DNA of 64,000 nt, taken from assembly GCA_965221545.1 (NCBI GenBank), contig OZ244901.1, positions 3,658,001 to 3,722,000 on the forward strand, in the 5' to 3' direction. How positions within the stretch are numbered: position 1 is the first letter of the stretch; every line of letters starts with the position of its first letter. Positions 1 to 9,435 of the stretch are shown piece after piece. The stretch comes from JAJEFO01 sp022819605 (GTDB taxonomy: Bacteria; Pseudomonadota; Alphaproteobacteria; Rhodobacterales; Rhodobacteraceae). The notes under the pieces are model-generated. The model was not told where the DNA came from, made no database searches, and was given only the letters and a program-made list of their open reading frames with translations. The translations under genes were made by a program, and so were the position numbers.

Positions 1-687
1 TCGGTGACGGGATACGCGACGCCCTCGATCCTCGAATTCGGGGACGCTGAACCAACCCTGTCGATTGCGCACCCGATCACTCTGCCCCAGTTGCGCAGCG
101 AAAGTCGGGAAGCGTGGCGTGGCAGGGCTGTACGGAAAGCGACCGGTGCGGGAAACAGCGATGCCTTTCCGTGCCCGCTGCAATGCGTATCATCAGTCTC
201 GCAGAAGCGGTCTGGCACTGAGGGCACCGCCGACGATCGTCACGCACGCAGTTTTCTGGCCGTCACGACGGGTCGAAGTGCAAGGCCGATGTGCCGATGC
301 AACATGCATTGGGCCGTCCGAGCAAGGCAGCCCATGCCTTTCCGAAAGCGCGGTGGGGAAACAAGAATGCGGTCAAGGGTCGCCACTATGGCAATTCCCG
401 TACACCCAAGCCACAATCCGGAAAACGCCAACCCGTTGCGCGACACGCCAAAGGACCCGCGTCATGGTCGAAGACCTCCTGGACCGTGATTCCCGAGATG
501 GCATAGAGGCATTCATCGCCAAGCGTGCGCCCGTCTTGCAACCGCTCCCGGAAGACGCCGAGACGGCCCCGAAATGACAGATCGCCGTCACGAACGCCTG
601 CCGCACCTTGCGCGGCACATTCCCGTTGCAGCCATTTCGTGCGCCGCATAGGTTCCCGCGACATTTCAGAACCAGAGGAACCACGAC
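1..687. other. Gene-free left edge, possibly a degraded remnant
   Basis: I find no convincing gene here. The open frames overlap each other and look like GC-rich noise. One plus-strand frame near 291-506 reads GNKNAVKGRHYG, which recalls the GNxNAxKHGxY motif of small mobile-element-associated proteins, but nothing around it supports an intact gene. The last 100 bases form the leader of the sulfhydrylase gene. I looked for SAM- or SAH-riboswitch cores there and did not see one. Confidence 0.4.
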
Positions 688-1977
688 ATGTCCGATCGCC
701 CGCAAGGCTTTGATACAGTGCAGGTGCACGCAGGCAACACGCCCGACCCCGCAACCGGCGCGCGCCAGATACCCATCTACCAGTCTACCGCTTTCGTGTT
801 CCGCGATGCCGAACATGCCGCCGCCCTGTTCAACCTCCAGGAAGTCGGCTGGATCTATTCCCGGCTGACCAACCCGACCGTGGCGGCGCTGGCCGAACGG
901 ATAACCGCGCTCGAGGGCGGTGTCGGCGGCATCGGCTGCTCTTCGGGGCATGCAGCGCAGATCATGGCCCTCTTCCCGCTGATGATGCCAGGATGCAACG
1001 TCGTGGCATCGACAAAGCTCTATGGCGGGTCGTACACCCAGCTCACCCAGACCATCAGGCGGTTCGGCTGGTCGTCAAGGCTGGTGGATTTCGACGACCT
1101 AGACGCCGTCAAGGCCGCGGTCGACGAGAACACGCGCGCGATCTTCTGCGAGTCGATCGCCAACCCGGGCGGCTACATCACCGACCTGGACGCCATCGGC
1201 AAGCTCTCGGACGAGGTCGGGCTGCCCCTCATCGTCGACAACACATCGGCGTCGCCATACCTCTGCCGCCCTATCGATTTCGGGGCGACCCTGGTTGTGC
1301 ACTCCACGACCAAGTATCTCACCGGCAACGGAACCGTGACGGGCGGGGCATTGGTGGACTCGGGCAAGTTTGACTGGTCCGCGTCCAGCAAGTTCCCGTC
1401 GCTGTCGGAGCCCGAGCCAGCCTATCACGGCCTCAACTTCCACCAGGCACTCGGTCCGATGGCCTTCACGTTCCACTCGATCGCAGTCGGGCTTCGTGAT
1501 CTTGGCATGACGATGAACCCGCAGGGCGCACATTACACCTTGATGGGGATCGAATCACTGTCGCTCCGCATGGAGAAGCATGTGGCAAACGCCAAAATGG
1601 TTGCAAATTGGCTGGAGGCCGACGATCGAATCGAGAGCGTGACCTACGCAGGGCTCGAGAGCTCGCCGTACTTCGATCGAGTTGAGCGCATTTGCCCCAA
1701 GGGGGCCGGTGCATTGTTCAGTTTTGCGGTCAAGGGCGGCTATGACGCATGCGTGAAACTCGTCGACTCCGTCGAGCTGTTCAGCCATGTCGCCAATCTC
1801 GGCGACGCGCGTTCGCTGATCATCCACTCCGCTTCGACGACGCACCGCCAGTTGACCGACGAGCAGAGGGAGGCCTCGGGCGCGCTGCCCAACGTTGTCC
1901 GGCTGTCGATCGGAATCGAGGATCCGGACGACATCATCGCTGACCTGGATCAGGCCCTGACCAAGGCCACGGCATAG
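688..1977 (+). CDS. metY: O-acetylhomoserine sulfhydrylase (Cys/Met metabolism PLP enzyme)
   Basis: This 429-residue PLP enzyme is predicted to make homocysteine from O-acetylhomoserine and sulfide, in the cytoplasm, as direct sulfhydrylation in methionine synthesis. The fold-type-I hallmarks are present: YSRLTNPT near residue 70, SSGHAAQ near 92, DNTSASPYL near 185, and the PLP-binding lysine in HSTTKYLTGNG (Lys209). Length and the GFDTVQVHAG start fit the O-acetylhomoserine aminocarboxypropyltransferase branch better than cystathionine gamma-synthase. The ATG follows an AGAGGAA-type ribosome site. It stands alone on the plus strand, converges with pdxJ and ends in a strong hairpin terminator. 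MetZ (O-succinylhomoserine sulfhydrylase) is the closest alternative. Confidence 0.9.
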   Translation: MSDRPQGFDTVQVHAGNTPDPATGARQIPIYQSTAFVFRDAEHAAALFNLQEVGWIYSRLTNPTVAALAERITALEGGVGGIGCSSGHAAQIMALFPLMMPGCNVVASTKLYGGSYTQLTQTIRRFGWSSRLVDFDDLDAVKAAVDENTRAIFCESIANPGGYITDLDAIGKLSDEVGLPLIVDNTSASPYLCRPIDFGATLVVHSTTKYLTGNGTVTGGALVDSGKFDWSASSKFPSLSEPEPAYHGLNFHQALGPMAFTFHSIAVGLRDLGMTMNPQGAHYTLMGIESLSLRMEKHVANAKMVANWLEADDRIESVTYAGLESSPYFDRVERICPKGAGALFSFAVKGGYDACVKLVDSVELFSHVANLGDARSLIIHSASTTHRQLTDEQREASGALPNVVRLSIGIEDPDDIIADLDQALTKATA

Positions 1978-1987
1978 GTTCGAATCC

Positions 1988-2012
1988 GGGGCCAAGTCAC
2001 CGGCTTGGCCCC
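1988..2012 (+). terminator. Terminator between convergent metY and pdxJ
   Basis: A perfect 9-bp stem, GGGGCCAAG / CTTGGCCCC, with a 7-base loop begins 10 bases after the metY stop. The T-run is short (TTC). It lies between convergent genes, so it may serve both strands. Confidence 0.75.
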
Positions 2013-2057
2013 TTCGGTCGCCGGGGCCCGCCCGCCCGGTGATTTCGCTTGGTGCCT

Positions 2058-2804
2058 TCAGGCAGCGTTTCGCGCCTCGTCCATGATGCGGCGCATCTCG
2101 GCGATCGATGCGCCAAGTCCGACAAAGACCGCCTCGCCGACAAGGAAGTGCCCGATATTCAATTCACGCACTTCGGGGAACTCGGCAACCGGCGCGACCG
2201 TCTCGTAGGTCAGTCCGTGGCCGGCATGAACCTCCAGTCCGAGGGAATGCGCGAAGGTCGACATCTCGCGGAGGCGAATAAGCTCGGCGTCCCGCTCGGC
2301 TAGGCGACCCTCGGCATGGGCATCGCAATAGGTGCCTGTGTGCAGTTCAATCACCTGGGCGCCGATTCGGTTTGCGGCCTCGACCTGGCGCCTGTTCGCC
2401 GCGATGAAGATCGAAACGCGCGAACCGGCCTCGCGCAATGGCGCGATGAAATGCGCCAGGCGATTCTCGTCCTGCGCCACTTCCAGGCCCCCTTCGGTCG
2501 TGCGTTCCTCCCGCTTTTCCGGAACGATGCACACGGCGTGAGGCCGGTGGCGCAATGCAATGGCCTGCATCTCTTTCGTGGCCGCCATCTCGAAATTCAA
2601 CGGCACGCCAAGCGCCTCCGTCAGCTGTTCGATGTCATGATCGGTTATGTGGCGTCGGTCTTCGCGGAGATGCGCAGTGATCCCGTCCGCACCGGCCTCC
2701 TCGGCAAGCTTCGCCGCCCGAACCGGGTCAGGATAGTCGCCGCCGCGCGCATTGCGAACGGTGGCCACGTGGTCGATGTTCACTCCGAGCCTGAGGTGTT
2801 CCAT
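2058..2804 (-). CDS. pdxJ: Pyridoxine 5'-phosphate synthase
   Basis: PdxJ condenses 1-deoxyxylulose 5-phosphate with 3-amino-2-oxopropyl phosphate to form pyridoxine 5'-phosphate, the last ring-forming step of DXP-dependent vitamin B6 synthesis. The 248-residue length is normal. The N-terminal LGVNIDHVATVRNARGG (about residues 6-22) is the family signature, and HLREDRRHI, ELHTG and VHAGHGL blocks follow at expected positions. It lies 39 bp downstream of the NUDIX gene on the same strand, at the end of the DUF465-purE-purK-nudix run, so it may be cotranscribed. It supplies the cofactor used by the neighbouring convergent PLP enzyme, probably by coincidence. Confidence 0.95.
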   Translation of the reverse strand: MEHLRLGVNIDHVATVRNARGGDYPDPVRAAKLAEEAGADGITAHLREDRRHITDHDIEQLTEALGVPLNFEMAATKEMQAIALRHRPHAVCIVPEKREERTTEGGLEVAQDENRLAHFIAPLREAGSRVSIFIAANRRQVEAANRIGAQVIELHTGTYCDAHAEGRLAERDAELIRLREMSTFAHSLGLEVHAGHGLTYETVAPVAEFPEVRELNIGHFLVGEAVFVGLGASIAEMRRIMDEARNAA

Positions 2805-2843
2805 GCCGGCACGTTAGGTTGCGAACCCGAGCCTGTCCATTGC

Positions 2844-3290
2844 CTATCTGACGATGGGCTCCAAGGCATCGTAGGCCGCTTCTCCGCCACTGCCCCAAGC
2901 CACGTCCGGCAGCGAATCCGGCTTGTACCGGTGGCACGCCAACTCGTCCCGGGTCAGCCAAAGCGTACGGGTGACCACGCCCCCGACATCCGTCCACTCG
3001 CCATCCGGATCGCCCGAAACCAGCCGGCAGCGGAAATAGACATCGACCTGGTGAAACGTGCCTGCGGGATCGTGGAATTCGTTGACCAGAACGACCGGGC
3101 CGACCTGCACGGTCAGGCCGGTTTCCTCGTGGATTTCCCTGACGAGGTTGTCAGGTAGGGATTGGCCCCGGTCAACGCCGCCTCCCGGAGCGCAGATGAG
3201 ATCGCTCCTTCCGTCGGGCCAGGCATTGACCATCAACAGCCGATCGTCCCGCAATACAATCCCCCGAACGGACAAGCGCGGTCCCTCCAT
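2844..3290 (-). CDS. NUDIX hydrolase
   Basis: This 148-residue NUDIX-fold protein probably hydrolyses a nucleoside diphosphate derivative; the substrate cannot be assigned. The Nudix box spans about residues 37-59 and includes REIHEETGL. The first conserved glutamate of the box (GX5E) is a glutamine here (Gln43), while the metal-binding REXXEE core is intact. The ATG at 3290 overlaps the purK stop (ATGA), implying translational coupling. A TTG one codon upstream is an alternative start. Confidence 0.85.
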   Translation of the reverse strand: MEGPRLSVRGIVLRDDRLLMVNAWPDGRSDLICAPGGGVDRGQSLPDNLVREIHEETGLTVQVGPVVLVNEFHDPAGTFHQVDVYFRCRLVSGDPDGEWTDVGGVVTRTLWLTRDELACHRYKPDSLPDVAWGSGGEAAYDALEPIVR

Positions 3291-4390
3291 CAAAGTCTCG
3301 TCGCAGGTCCGAGGACGCGCGTCACATGCCCCATCTTGCGTCCGGCCCGCATTTCCGTCTTGCCATAAAGATGAAGCCGCGCCCCGCCTTCGCAGGCGAT
3401 GGCAGGAACGTCAGACACGTCTTCACCGATGAGGTTGGTCATCTCCACGTCGGAATGCCGAATCGGGTCGGCAAGGGGCCAGCCTGCCACGGCCCGAACA
3501 TGCTGCTCGAACTGATCGATGACGGCGCCTGTCTCCGTCCAGTGCCCCGAATTGTGCACTCGCGGCGCAAACTCGTTGACGACCAGCCCGTCCGTCGTGT
3601 CGAAGAGTTCAACTCCGATCACTCCGCAATAGTCAAGCGCATTCAGGATCGTGGCCGCGATCTCCAACGCGCGTTCCCGGGTCCCTCGATCGATCCGCGC
3701 AGGAACCTTGGTCGTGCGCAGAATGCCGTCCTTGTGGACGTTTTCGCCTGGCTCGAAACATGCAATCCGGCCTTCGACGCCTCGCGCCGCGATGACGCTG
3801 ACCTCTCGCGAAAAGGCCACAAAGCCCTCCAATATGGCCTCAGCGCCCGCCATTGAGGCAAGCGCGTCGGCACAGTTGCGCGTGTCCTCTAACCGCACCT
3901 GGCCCTTGCCGTCATAGCCAAGCCGGCGGGTCTTCAAAATGGCCGGAAGTCCGACGGCTTCCATTGCCTGCCTCAGGATGCTCGCGGCATTCGGCGAAGC
4001 GGAATCGACTGGATGGAACGGTGCCGTCGTCAGACCGATCCCGTTCAGGAAACGCTTCTCGCTCAGGCGATCCTGGCTGATCGCCAGCGCCCGTCGATCG
4101 GGGCGAATCGGCACCCTCGCCTCGATCAGGTCAAGCGCCTCGGCCGGTACGTTCTCGAACTCGTAGGTCACGACATCGACGTCGCTTGCGAAGGCCGCGA
4201 GCGCTTCCCGATCGCAATAGCCGGCGGTGGTGGTCATTCCAGCGACCTCGCCCGCCGGCGGCATTGCTCCCGGTTCAAATACATGCGTGCGCAGCCCGAG
4301 CCGGGCTGCCGACATGGCAAGCATGCGTCCAAGCTGCCCGCCGCCCAGTATGCCGATTGTCTGGCCCGGCGCCAGAGCGTCAATCTTCAT
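3290..4390 (-). CDS. purK: 5-(carboxyamino)imidazole ribonucleotide synthase
   Basis: PurK uses ATP and bicarbonate to convert AIR to N5-CAIR in de novo purine synthesis. The 366-residue product starts MKIDALAPGQTIGILGGGQL and has the ATP-grasp core, including LKTRRLGYDGKGQ and the metal site ELFDTTDGLVVNEFAPRVHNSGHWT. The ATG at 4390 lies inside the end of purE (11-bp overlap), the usual purE-purK coupling. I rejected longer in-frame starts because they run into purE. Confidence 0.96.
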   Translation of the reverse strand: MKIDALAPGQTIGILGGGQLGRMLAMSAARLGLRTHVFEPGAMPPAGEVAGMTTTAGYCDREALAAFASDVDVVTYEFENVPAEALDLIEARVPIRPDRRALAISQDRLSEKRFLNGIGLTTAPFHPVDSASPNAASILRQAMEAVGLPAILKTRRLGYDGKGQVRLEDTRNCADALASMAGAEAILEGFVAFSREVSVIAARGVEGRIACFEPGENVHKDGILRTTKVPARIDRGTRERALEIAATILNALDYCGVIGVELFDTTDGLVVNEFAPRVHNSGHWTETGAVIDQFEQHVRAVAGWPLADPIRHSDVEMTNLIGEDVSDVPAIACEGGARLHLYGKTEMRAGRKMGHVTRVLGPATRL

Positions 4391-4865
4391 GGGGCACTTC
4401 GGCGACGGAAATCGTAAGCGCCTCCCGCCATTCATCCAGCCGCTCCGCGAGGTCCGAATCCGACAATGCCAAGATGCCTGCCGCCATCAGCCCGGCATTG
4501 CAGGCACCGACCTTGCCGATCGCCATGGTGGCCACCGGATACCCGCGCGGCATCTGGAGAATCGAGTACAGGCTGTCCACGCCCTTGAGCGCACGGGTTT
4601 CCACGGGAACGCCAATGACCGGCAACGGGGTTTTTGAAGCCATCATGCCAGGAAGGTGCGCGGCCCCGCCCGCTCCCGCGATGATCACCTTCAATCCGCG
4701 GTCTTTCGCCGTCTTGCCGTATTCCCAAAGCCGGTCGGGCGTCCGGTGCGCAGACACGATGCGGACTTCGTGCTCCACACGAAGCTCGTCCAGAACTTCC
4801 GACGCCGACTTGAGCGTCGGCCAGTCCGACTGGCTTCCCATGACAATGCCGACCGTCGGGTTCAT
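4380..4865 (-). CDS. purE: N5-carboxyaminoimidazole ribonucleotide mutase (class I)
   Basis: PurE rearranges N5-CAIR to CAIR, directly after PurK. The 161-residue protein carries the class-I signatures: MGSQSDWPTL near residues 9-18, SAHRTPDRL near 41-49 and GAGGAAHLPGM near 71-81. The start is MNPTVGIVMG at 4865. A frame extending upstream to 4907 has no family support. It is the first pur gene of the pair. Confidence 0.96.
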   Translation of the reverse strand: MNPTVGIVMGSQSDWPTLKSASEVLDELRVEHEVRIVSAHRTPDRLWEYGKTAKDRGLKVIIAGAGGAAHLPGMMASKTPLPVIGVPVETRALKGVDSLYSILQMPRGYPVATMAIGKVGACNAGLMAAGILALSDSDLAERLDEWREALTISVAEVPHED

Positions 4866-4921
4866 GACAACTCCTCGAAGTCGGCGCGACACTAGCGCCC
4901 GAGGCAAAGCATCGCAATCAC

Positions 4922-5143
4922 TCAGGCTATGATGTCCGGGGTTATGCGATCCTCGATCGCCTTGATCCTGTCCTTGAGCGCAAGCTTCTGCCTCTTGAGC
5001 CTCTGGATGGTAAAGGCGTCTCCGCCCGACTCCTCGAGCGTCTTTATCTCCTTGTCGAGTTCGCGATGCTCACTCCGGAACGTTTCCAGTTCTACGCGAA
5101 GCACATCCTCGGTCTTCATCTTTTCGGGCGGGTGCTGGGTCAT
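4922..5143 (-). CDS. YdcH/DUF465 family small coiled-coil protein
   Basis: This 73-residue, highly charged protein is predicted to be almost entirely helical. It contains the DUF465 pattern FRSEHRELDKEIKTLEES followed by LKRQKLALKDRIKAIE. Its function is unknown. DUF465 genes next to purE are common in Alphaproteobacteria, which supports the call. I chose the ATG at 5143 because the family is about 65-80 residues long; the frame to 5200 adds only unmatched sequence. Confidence 0.85.
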   Translation of the reverse strand: MTQHPPEKMKTEDVLRVELETFRSEHRELDKEIKTLEESGGDAFTIQRLKRQKLALKDRIKAIEDRITPDIIA

Positions 5144-5211
5144 GGCATGCGGCTTCCGCTGGGACTGCCGACAAAATACCGCCAACAGGCCGTTCCGCAA
5201 AGAACTTTAAG

Positions 5212-5242
5212 GCCTTGTCGAATGGCGCTCCAATCCCCATGT
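5212..5242 (+). promoter_or_regulatory. Sigma-32-type heat-shock promoter of hsp20
   Basis: CTTG at 5214-5217, within CCTTGTCGAA, and CCCCATGT at 5235-5242 are separated as in the RpoH consensus CTTGAA-N13-15-CCCCATNT. The -10 element matches that consensus fully. Transcription would start near 5249, giving a leader of about 60 bases before hsp20. Confidence 0.7.
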
Positions 5243-5247
5243 CTCTC

Positions 5248-5301
5248 AAGGCGCTGGATCGCCTTCGGGGTCCTGAGGCCGTCGTCGCTTGCAGAAAGGA
5301 C
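5248..5301 (+). promoter_or_regulatory. Structured hsp20 leader, candidate RNA thermometer
   Basis: The leader holds a hairpin, AAGGCG/CGCCTT (5248-5253 with 5260-5265). It also holds GTCCT (5270-5274), which can pair with AGGAC (5297-5301), the hsp20 Shine-Dalgarno sequence. Occluding the ribosome site in this way is how ROSE-type thermometers of alphaproteobacterial small heat-shock genes work. Whether this leader belongs to the ROSE family is not established. Confidence 0.4.
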
Positions 5302-5308
5302 GAGTTGA

Positions 5309-5728
5309 ATGAGCAAACTGGCACTGGGAACGCACCCGTTTCTTCTCGGATTCGACCAATTGGAACGCCTGGTTGAACGTACCGCCAAGGCGGACAGCGG
5401 CTATCCACCCTATGACATAGAGCAGGTCGGCAAGAACGCCTTCCGCATCACGCTTGCGGTCGCGGGATTTGCAGAAGACGATCTCTCGATCACGATGGAA
5501 GAGAGACAACTGGTGGTGCGCGGAAAGCAGGACGGCAACAGCGACGACCGGGTCTTTCTTCACCGCGGCATCGCCGCAAGGCAGTTCCAACGGACCTTCC
5601 TGCTCGCAGACGGCGTTGAGGTGGCCGGAGCGCAGCATGCAAACGGCTTGCTGCACATCGACCTTGTCCGTTCCGTTGCCGAAAATGTTGTCCAGACGAT
5701 CCCGATCACCAAGGGCGGACCGTCATGA
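5309..5728 (+). CDS. Small heat-shock protein, Hsp20/IbpA family
   Basis: This 139-residue ATP-independent holdase chaperone binds unfolding proteins in the cytoplasm. The alpha-crystallin domain covers about residues 33-130: YDIEQVGKNAFRITLAVAGF, then DLSITMEERQLVVRGKQ, then FLHRGIAARQFQRTFLLADGVEV. This arrangement is that of the class-A IbpA-like proteins. A GAAAGGA ribosome site precedes the ATG by 8 bases. The stop overlaps the start of the next gene (ATGA), so the two are translationally coupled. A sigma-32-like promoter and a structured leader lie upstream. Confidence 0.93.
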   Translation: MSKLALGTHPFLLGFDQLERLVERTAKADSGYPPYDIEQVGKNAFRITLAVAGFAEDDLSITMEERQLVVRGKQDGNSDDRVFLHRGIAARQFQRTFLLADGVEVAGAQHANGLLHIDLVRSVAENVVQTIPITKGGPS

Positions 5729-5952
5729 ACACGCCGTTTGACATCAAGGGCATGGATCTCGAGCGCCTGGTCTATGTGCGTCCTGTCGACGTCTCGGATC
5801 TGCCGGAGAGTTTGCAGGAGCAGGCGGAAGGTCTTGGAACGGTCTATGCCGTTCACGCGTCGGACGGCGAGCGGCTTGCGCTTGTCAAGGACCGCAGCCT
5901 CGCCTTCATTCTTGCGCGGCAGAACGACCTGGCTCCCGTAAACGTCCATTGA
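5725..5952 (+). CDS. DUF1150 family protein
   Basis: This 75-residue protein matches the alphaproteobacterial DUF1150 family, with VYVRPVDVSDLPE in the first half and VHASDGERLALVKDRSLAF in the second. The function is unknown. Its start overlaps the hsp20 stop; hsp20-DUF1150 is a recurrent pair in Alphaproteobacteria, so a role in the heat-shock response is a reasonable inference. Confidence 0.85.
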   Translation: MNTPFDIKGMDLERLVYVRPVDVSDLPESLQEQAEGLGTVYAVHASDGERLALVKDRSLAFILARQNDLAPVNVH

Positions 5953-6046
5953 GGCCCATCGTTTTTCACGATGTCCTGCCGACAGTTCCGGAAGCCCTAT
6001 TCCCGCGCCGCGCACTGCCCGTCTTTCCGCTTGATTCCAAATGAAG

Positions 6047-6072
6047 AAAGGGCGCCCTGACGAGCGCCCTTT
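6047..6072 (-). terminator. groEL terminator
   Basis: AAAGGGCGC and GCGCCCTTT form a perfect 9-bp stem with an 8-base loop, about 60 bp past the groEL stop. On the minus strand it is followed by CTTCATTT. It lies between convergent genes and could also stop transcription arriving from hsp20-DUF1150. Confidence 0.8.
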
Positions 6073-6132
6073 CCGATGTCCATTTGACCGTGGCCTTGGA
6101 AGATGCTGCGCACCCTCTCGGGCCTGCGCATT

Positions 6133-7776
<1,644 letters not shown>

Positions 7777-7826
7777 TTCCTTAGCTCCTGGTTATCTTTC
7801 GTTTGAGTTGGTTCAGGACAGCGAAA

Positions 7827-8114
7827 TCAGGCAATGATGCCCAGAATGTCGCTTTCCTTCATGATCAGAAGTTCTTCGCCGTCGAGCGTGATCTCGGTAC
7901 CCGACCACTTGCCGAACAGGATCTTGTCGCCGGCCTTGACATCCATCTTGATGCGCTTGCCGTCGTCGTCCTTTGCCCCTCCGCCAACGGACACGATCTC
8001 GCCCTCAGCGGGCTTCTCCTTGGCGTTGTCGGGGATGATCAGTCCGCCGGCGGTCTTCTCGTCGCCTTCCACGCGACGAACAAGAACGCGATCATGAAGC
8101 GGGGTGAATTTCAT
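7827..8114 (-). CDS. groES: 10-kDa co-chaperonin GroES
   Basis: GroES caps the GroEL folding chamber. The 95-residue product begins MKFTPLHDRVLVRRVE and contains the mobile loop EKTAGGLIIPDNAKEKP (about residues 17-33), which contacts GroEL. The ATG at 8114 sits 8 bases after an AAGGAG ribosome site. Longer in-frame starts lie closer to the CIRCE element and lack a ribosome site. It is the first gene of the groESL operon. Confidence 0.98.
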   Translation of the reverse strand: MKFTPLHDRVLVRRVEGDEKTAGGLIIPDNAKEKPAEGEIVSVGGGAKDDDGKRIKMDVKAGDKILFGKWSGTEITLDGEELLIMKESDILGIIA

Positions 8115-8149
8115 GTTGAACGCTCCTTCGTTCCTTTCATTTATTCCTG

Positions 8150-8176
8150 TTAGCACTCGCGACAGGCGAGTGCTAA
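8150..8176 (-). promoter_or_regulatory. CIRCE operator (HrcA binding site)
   Basis: TTAGCACTC (8150-8158) and GAGTGCTAA (8168-8176) form the perfect 9-9-9 inverted repeat of CIRCE, the target of the heat-shock repressor HrcA. It lies in the groES leader at about +1 of the promoter described separately. hrcA itself is not in the window. Confidence 0.97.
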
Positions 8177-8183
8177 CAGGCGC

Positions 8184-8212
8184 TAACTAGGGAAGCGCTC
8201 AAGGTCTGTCAA
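8184..8212 (-). promoter_or_regulatory. groESL promoter
   Basis: On the minus strand, TTGACA (8212-8207) is followed after 17 bases by TAGTTA (8189-8184). This is a housekeeping-type -35/-10 pair with ideal spacing. The predicted start, about 7 bases on, falls at the edge of CIRCE, so bound HrcA would block initiation. Confidence 0.65.
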
Positions 8213-8275
8213 CAGGGGCTGAAACTTTTTTTTGAACTCGTTCCAAGGCCTTGAAAACGCGGGGAATCCAAGTCC

Positions 8276-9157
8276 TCAACGGTACCTTGCACGCCTGATG
8301 GCCAGATACTCGCGCCGCAGCGTGTACATCCCTGTCGCCATGATGATCGCGGTTCCCGCCCACGTCCAGGCATCCGGAAACTGGCCGAAGACAAGCCAGC
8401 CGTACAGCGATGCCCAGATGATCAGCGTGTAATGCACCGGCGCGACGGCAACCGCGAGCCCCAGTTCAAGGGCGCGGATAACGCACACTTCAGCAAGTCC
8501 CGCCAGCAGGGCCAATCCCACAAGGAGCAGGAATTCAGACCCGCTGGGCGTGACCCAAACCCATGGCAACGGCACCGATAGCACGAAGACGGCAGTCATT
8601 GCCGTGTACAGGATCGTCGTGCTGGTCCCGTCCCTGGCCGCAATCGCCCTGCTGATGACTTGACGGCACGCGAAGAAAAACGCGGCAACGACCACGAGCA
8701 CGGCAGCGGGATGAACCACCCCCATGCCCGGGCGGAGGATGATCATCGACCCGATGAATCCCAACACGACGGCAACCCACCTGCGCCATCCGACGGGCTC
8801 CCGGAGAATCAGCGCCGCCATGAGCGTGACCAGGAAAGGCGCCACGAAGCTGACGGCCACCGCGTCCGCAAGCGGCACATGGCGAATGGCGAAAATGAAC
8901 GCAGCAGCGGACAGTGCCGCCACGAGACCACGGATGAGTTGCAGCTTCGGATGCGCGGTCAGAAACAGGTGGCGCCCATGCAGCGCCAGCAGAAGCAGGG
9001 CGCCGACGAGCAGACCCAGCTGCCGCGTCCACACGATCTGGAACGGATGCAGGTCGCTGGTCAGGAACTTCGCGATCGTGTCCACTGCCGCAAACAGGAA
9101 CATGCCAAGGCCCATCAGCAGGAGACCCTTGCCGTTCTCCACCCGTCGGGCAGACAT
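8276..9157 (-). CDS. EamA/DMT-superfamily inner-membrane transporter
   Basis: This 293-residue protein has about ten hydrophobic segments in two EamA repeats, the drug/metabolite transporter architecture. Examples of the segments are LLLMGLGMFLFAAVDTIAKF at the N-terminus and LIIWASLYGWLVFGQFPDAW in the second repeat. The substrate is unknown; related proteins export amino acids, S-adenosylmethionine or metabolites. I chose ATG 9157 (MSARRVENGK), which places the first membrane segment close to the N-terminus. The frame stays open to 9256, but the extra 33 residues are not membrane-like. It diverges from ffh. Confidence 0.85.
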   Translation of the reverse strand: MSARRVENGKGLLLMGLGMFLFAAVDTIAKFLTSDLHPFQIVWTRQLGLLVGALLLLALHGRHLFLTAHPKLQLIRGLVAALSAAAFIFAIRHVPLADAVAVSFVAPFLVTLMAALILREPVGWRRWVAVVLGFIGSMIILRPGMGVVHPAAVLVVVAAFFFACRQVISRAIAARDGTSTTILYTAMTAVFVLSVPLPWVWVTPSGSEFLLLVGLALLAGLAEVCVIRALELGLAVAVAPVHYTLIIWASLYGWLVFGQFPDAWTWAGTAIIMATGMYTLRREYLAIRRARYR

Positions 9158-9301
9158 CGCATCCGTCGATAGGTTCGTGATCTCCGGCCCTCCGGCTGTC
9201 CCGCGAATAGAGACCGGATCGCGACCGCTGGCAAGAACCCCTGCAGCCCGCTGCATTCCCGCTTGACTTCGCGCACTCGACCCCCTACGCCGCCCGTGTT
9301 T

Positions 9302-9375
9302 CCGGGAGCAGCTATCTCCCGGTCCCTGAGAGTTCAGGGATCGCCCCCCATCAGCGCGTTGCGCCCATGGGGGCG
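9302..9375 (+). promoter_or_regulatory. Three abutting hairpins in the ffh leader
   Basis: Hairpin 1 is CCGGGAG/CTCCCGG (9302-9322). Hairpin 2 is TCCCTGA/TCAGGGA (9323-9340). Hairpin 3 is CCCCCAT/ATGGGGG (9345-9373) with an inner GCGC-gtt-GCGC stem. They follow one another with almost no gap and end 60 bp before the ffh start. None is followed by a T-run, so a plain terminator is unlikely. The arrangement looks like a structured 5' leader; from memory, a conserved ffh-upstream RNA motif has been proposed computationally, but I cannot confirm a match. Confidence 0.5.
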
Positions 9376-9435
9376 CTTGGCGTTAGGGGCGGCAGGTGCC
9401 TGCCGGAAATCGAGCGGCGAATTGGAGATCGGACC

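Noticed and set aside
570..687. SAM-II, SAM/SAH or similar riboswitch ahead of metY
   Set aside because: The region was read for the conserved riboswitch cores known from alphaproteobacterial methionine genes and none was found.
1976..1987. GGTTCGAATCC, the classic tRNA T-loop motif, right after the metY stop
   Set aside because: The bases upstream are the metY coding end, with no anticodon or D arm, and the following sequence is a terminator hairpin. It is not a tRNA gene.
9302..9375. 4.5S SRP RNA gene next to ffh
   Set aside because: The conserved core of SRP RNA (AGGTCCGGAAGGAAGCAGCC-like) is absent; only independent hairpins are present.
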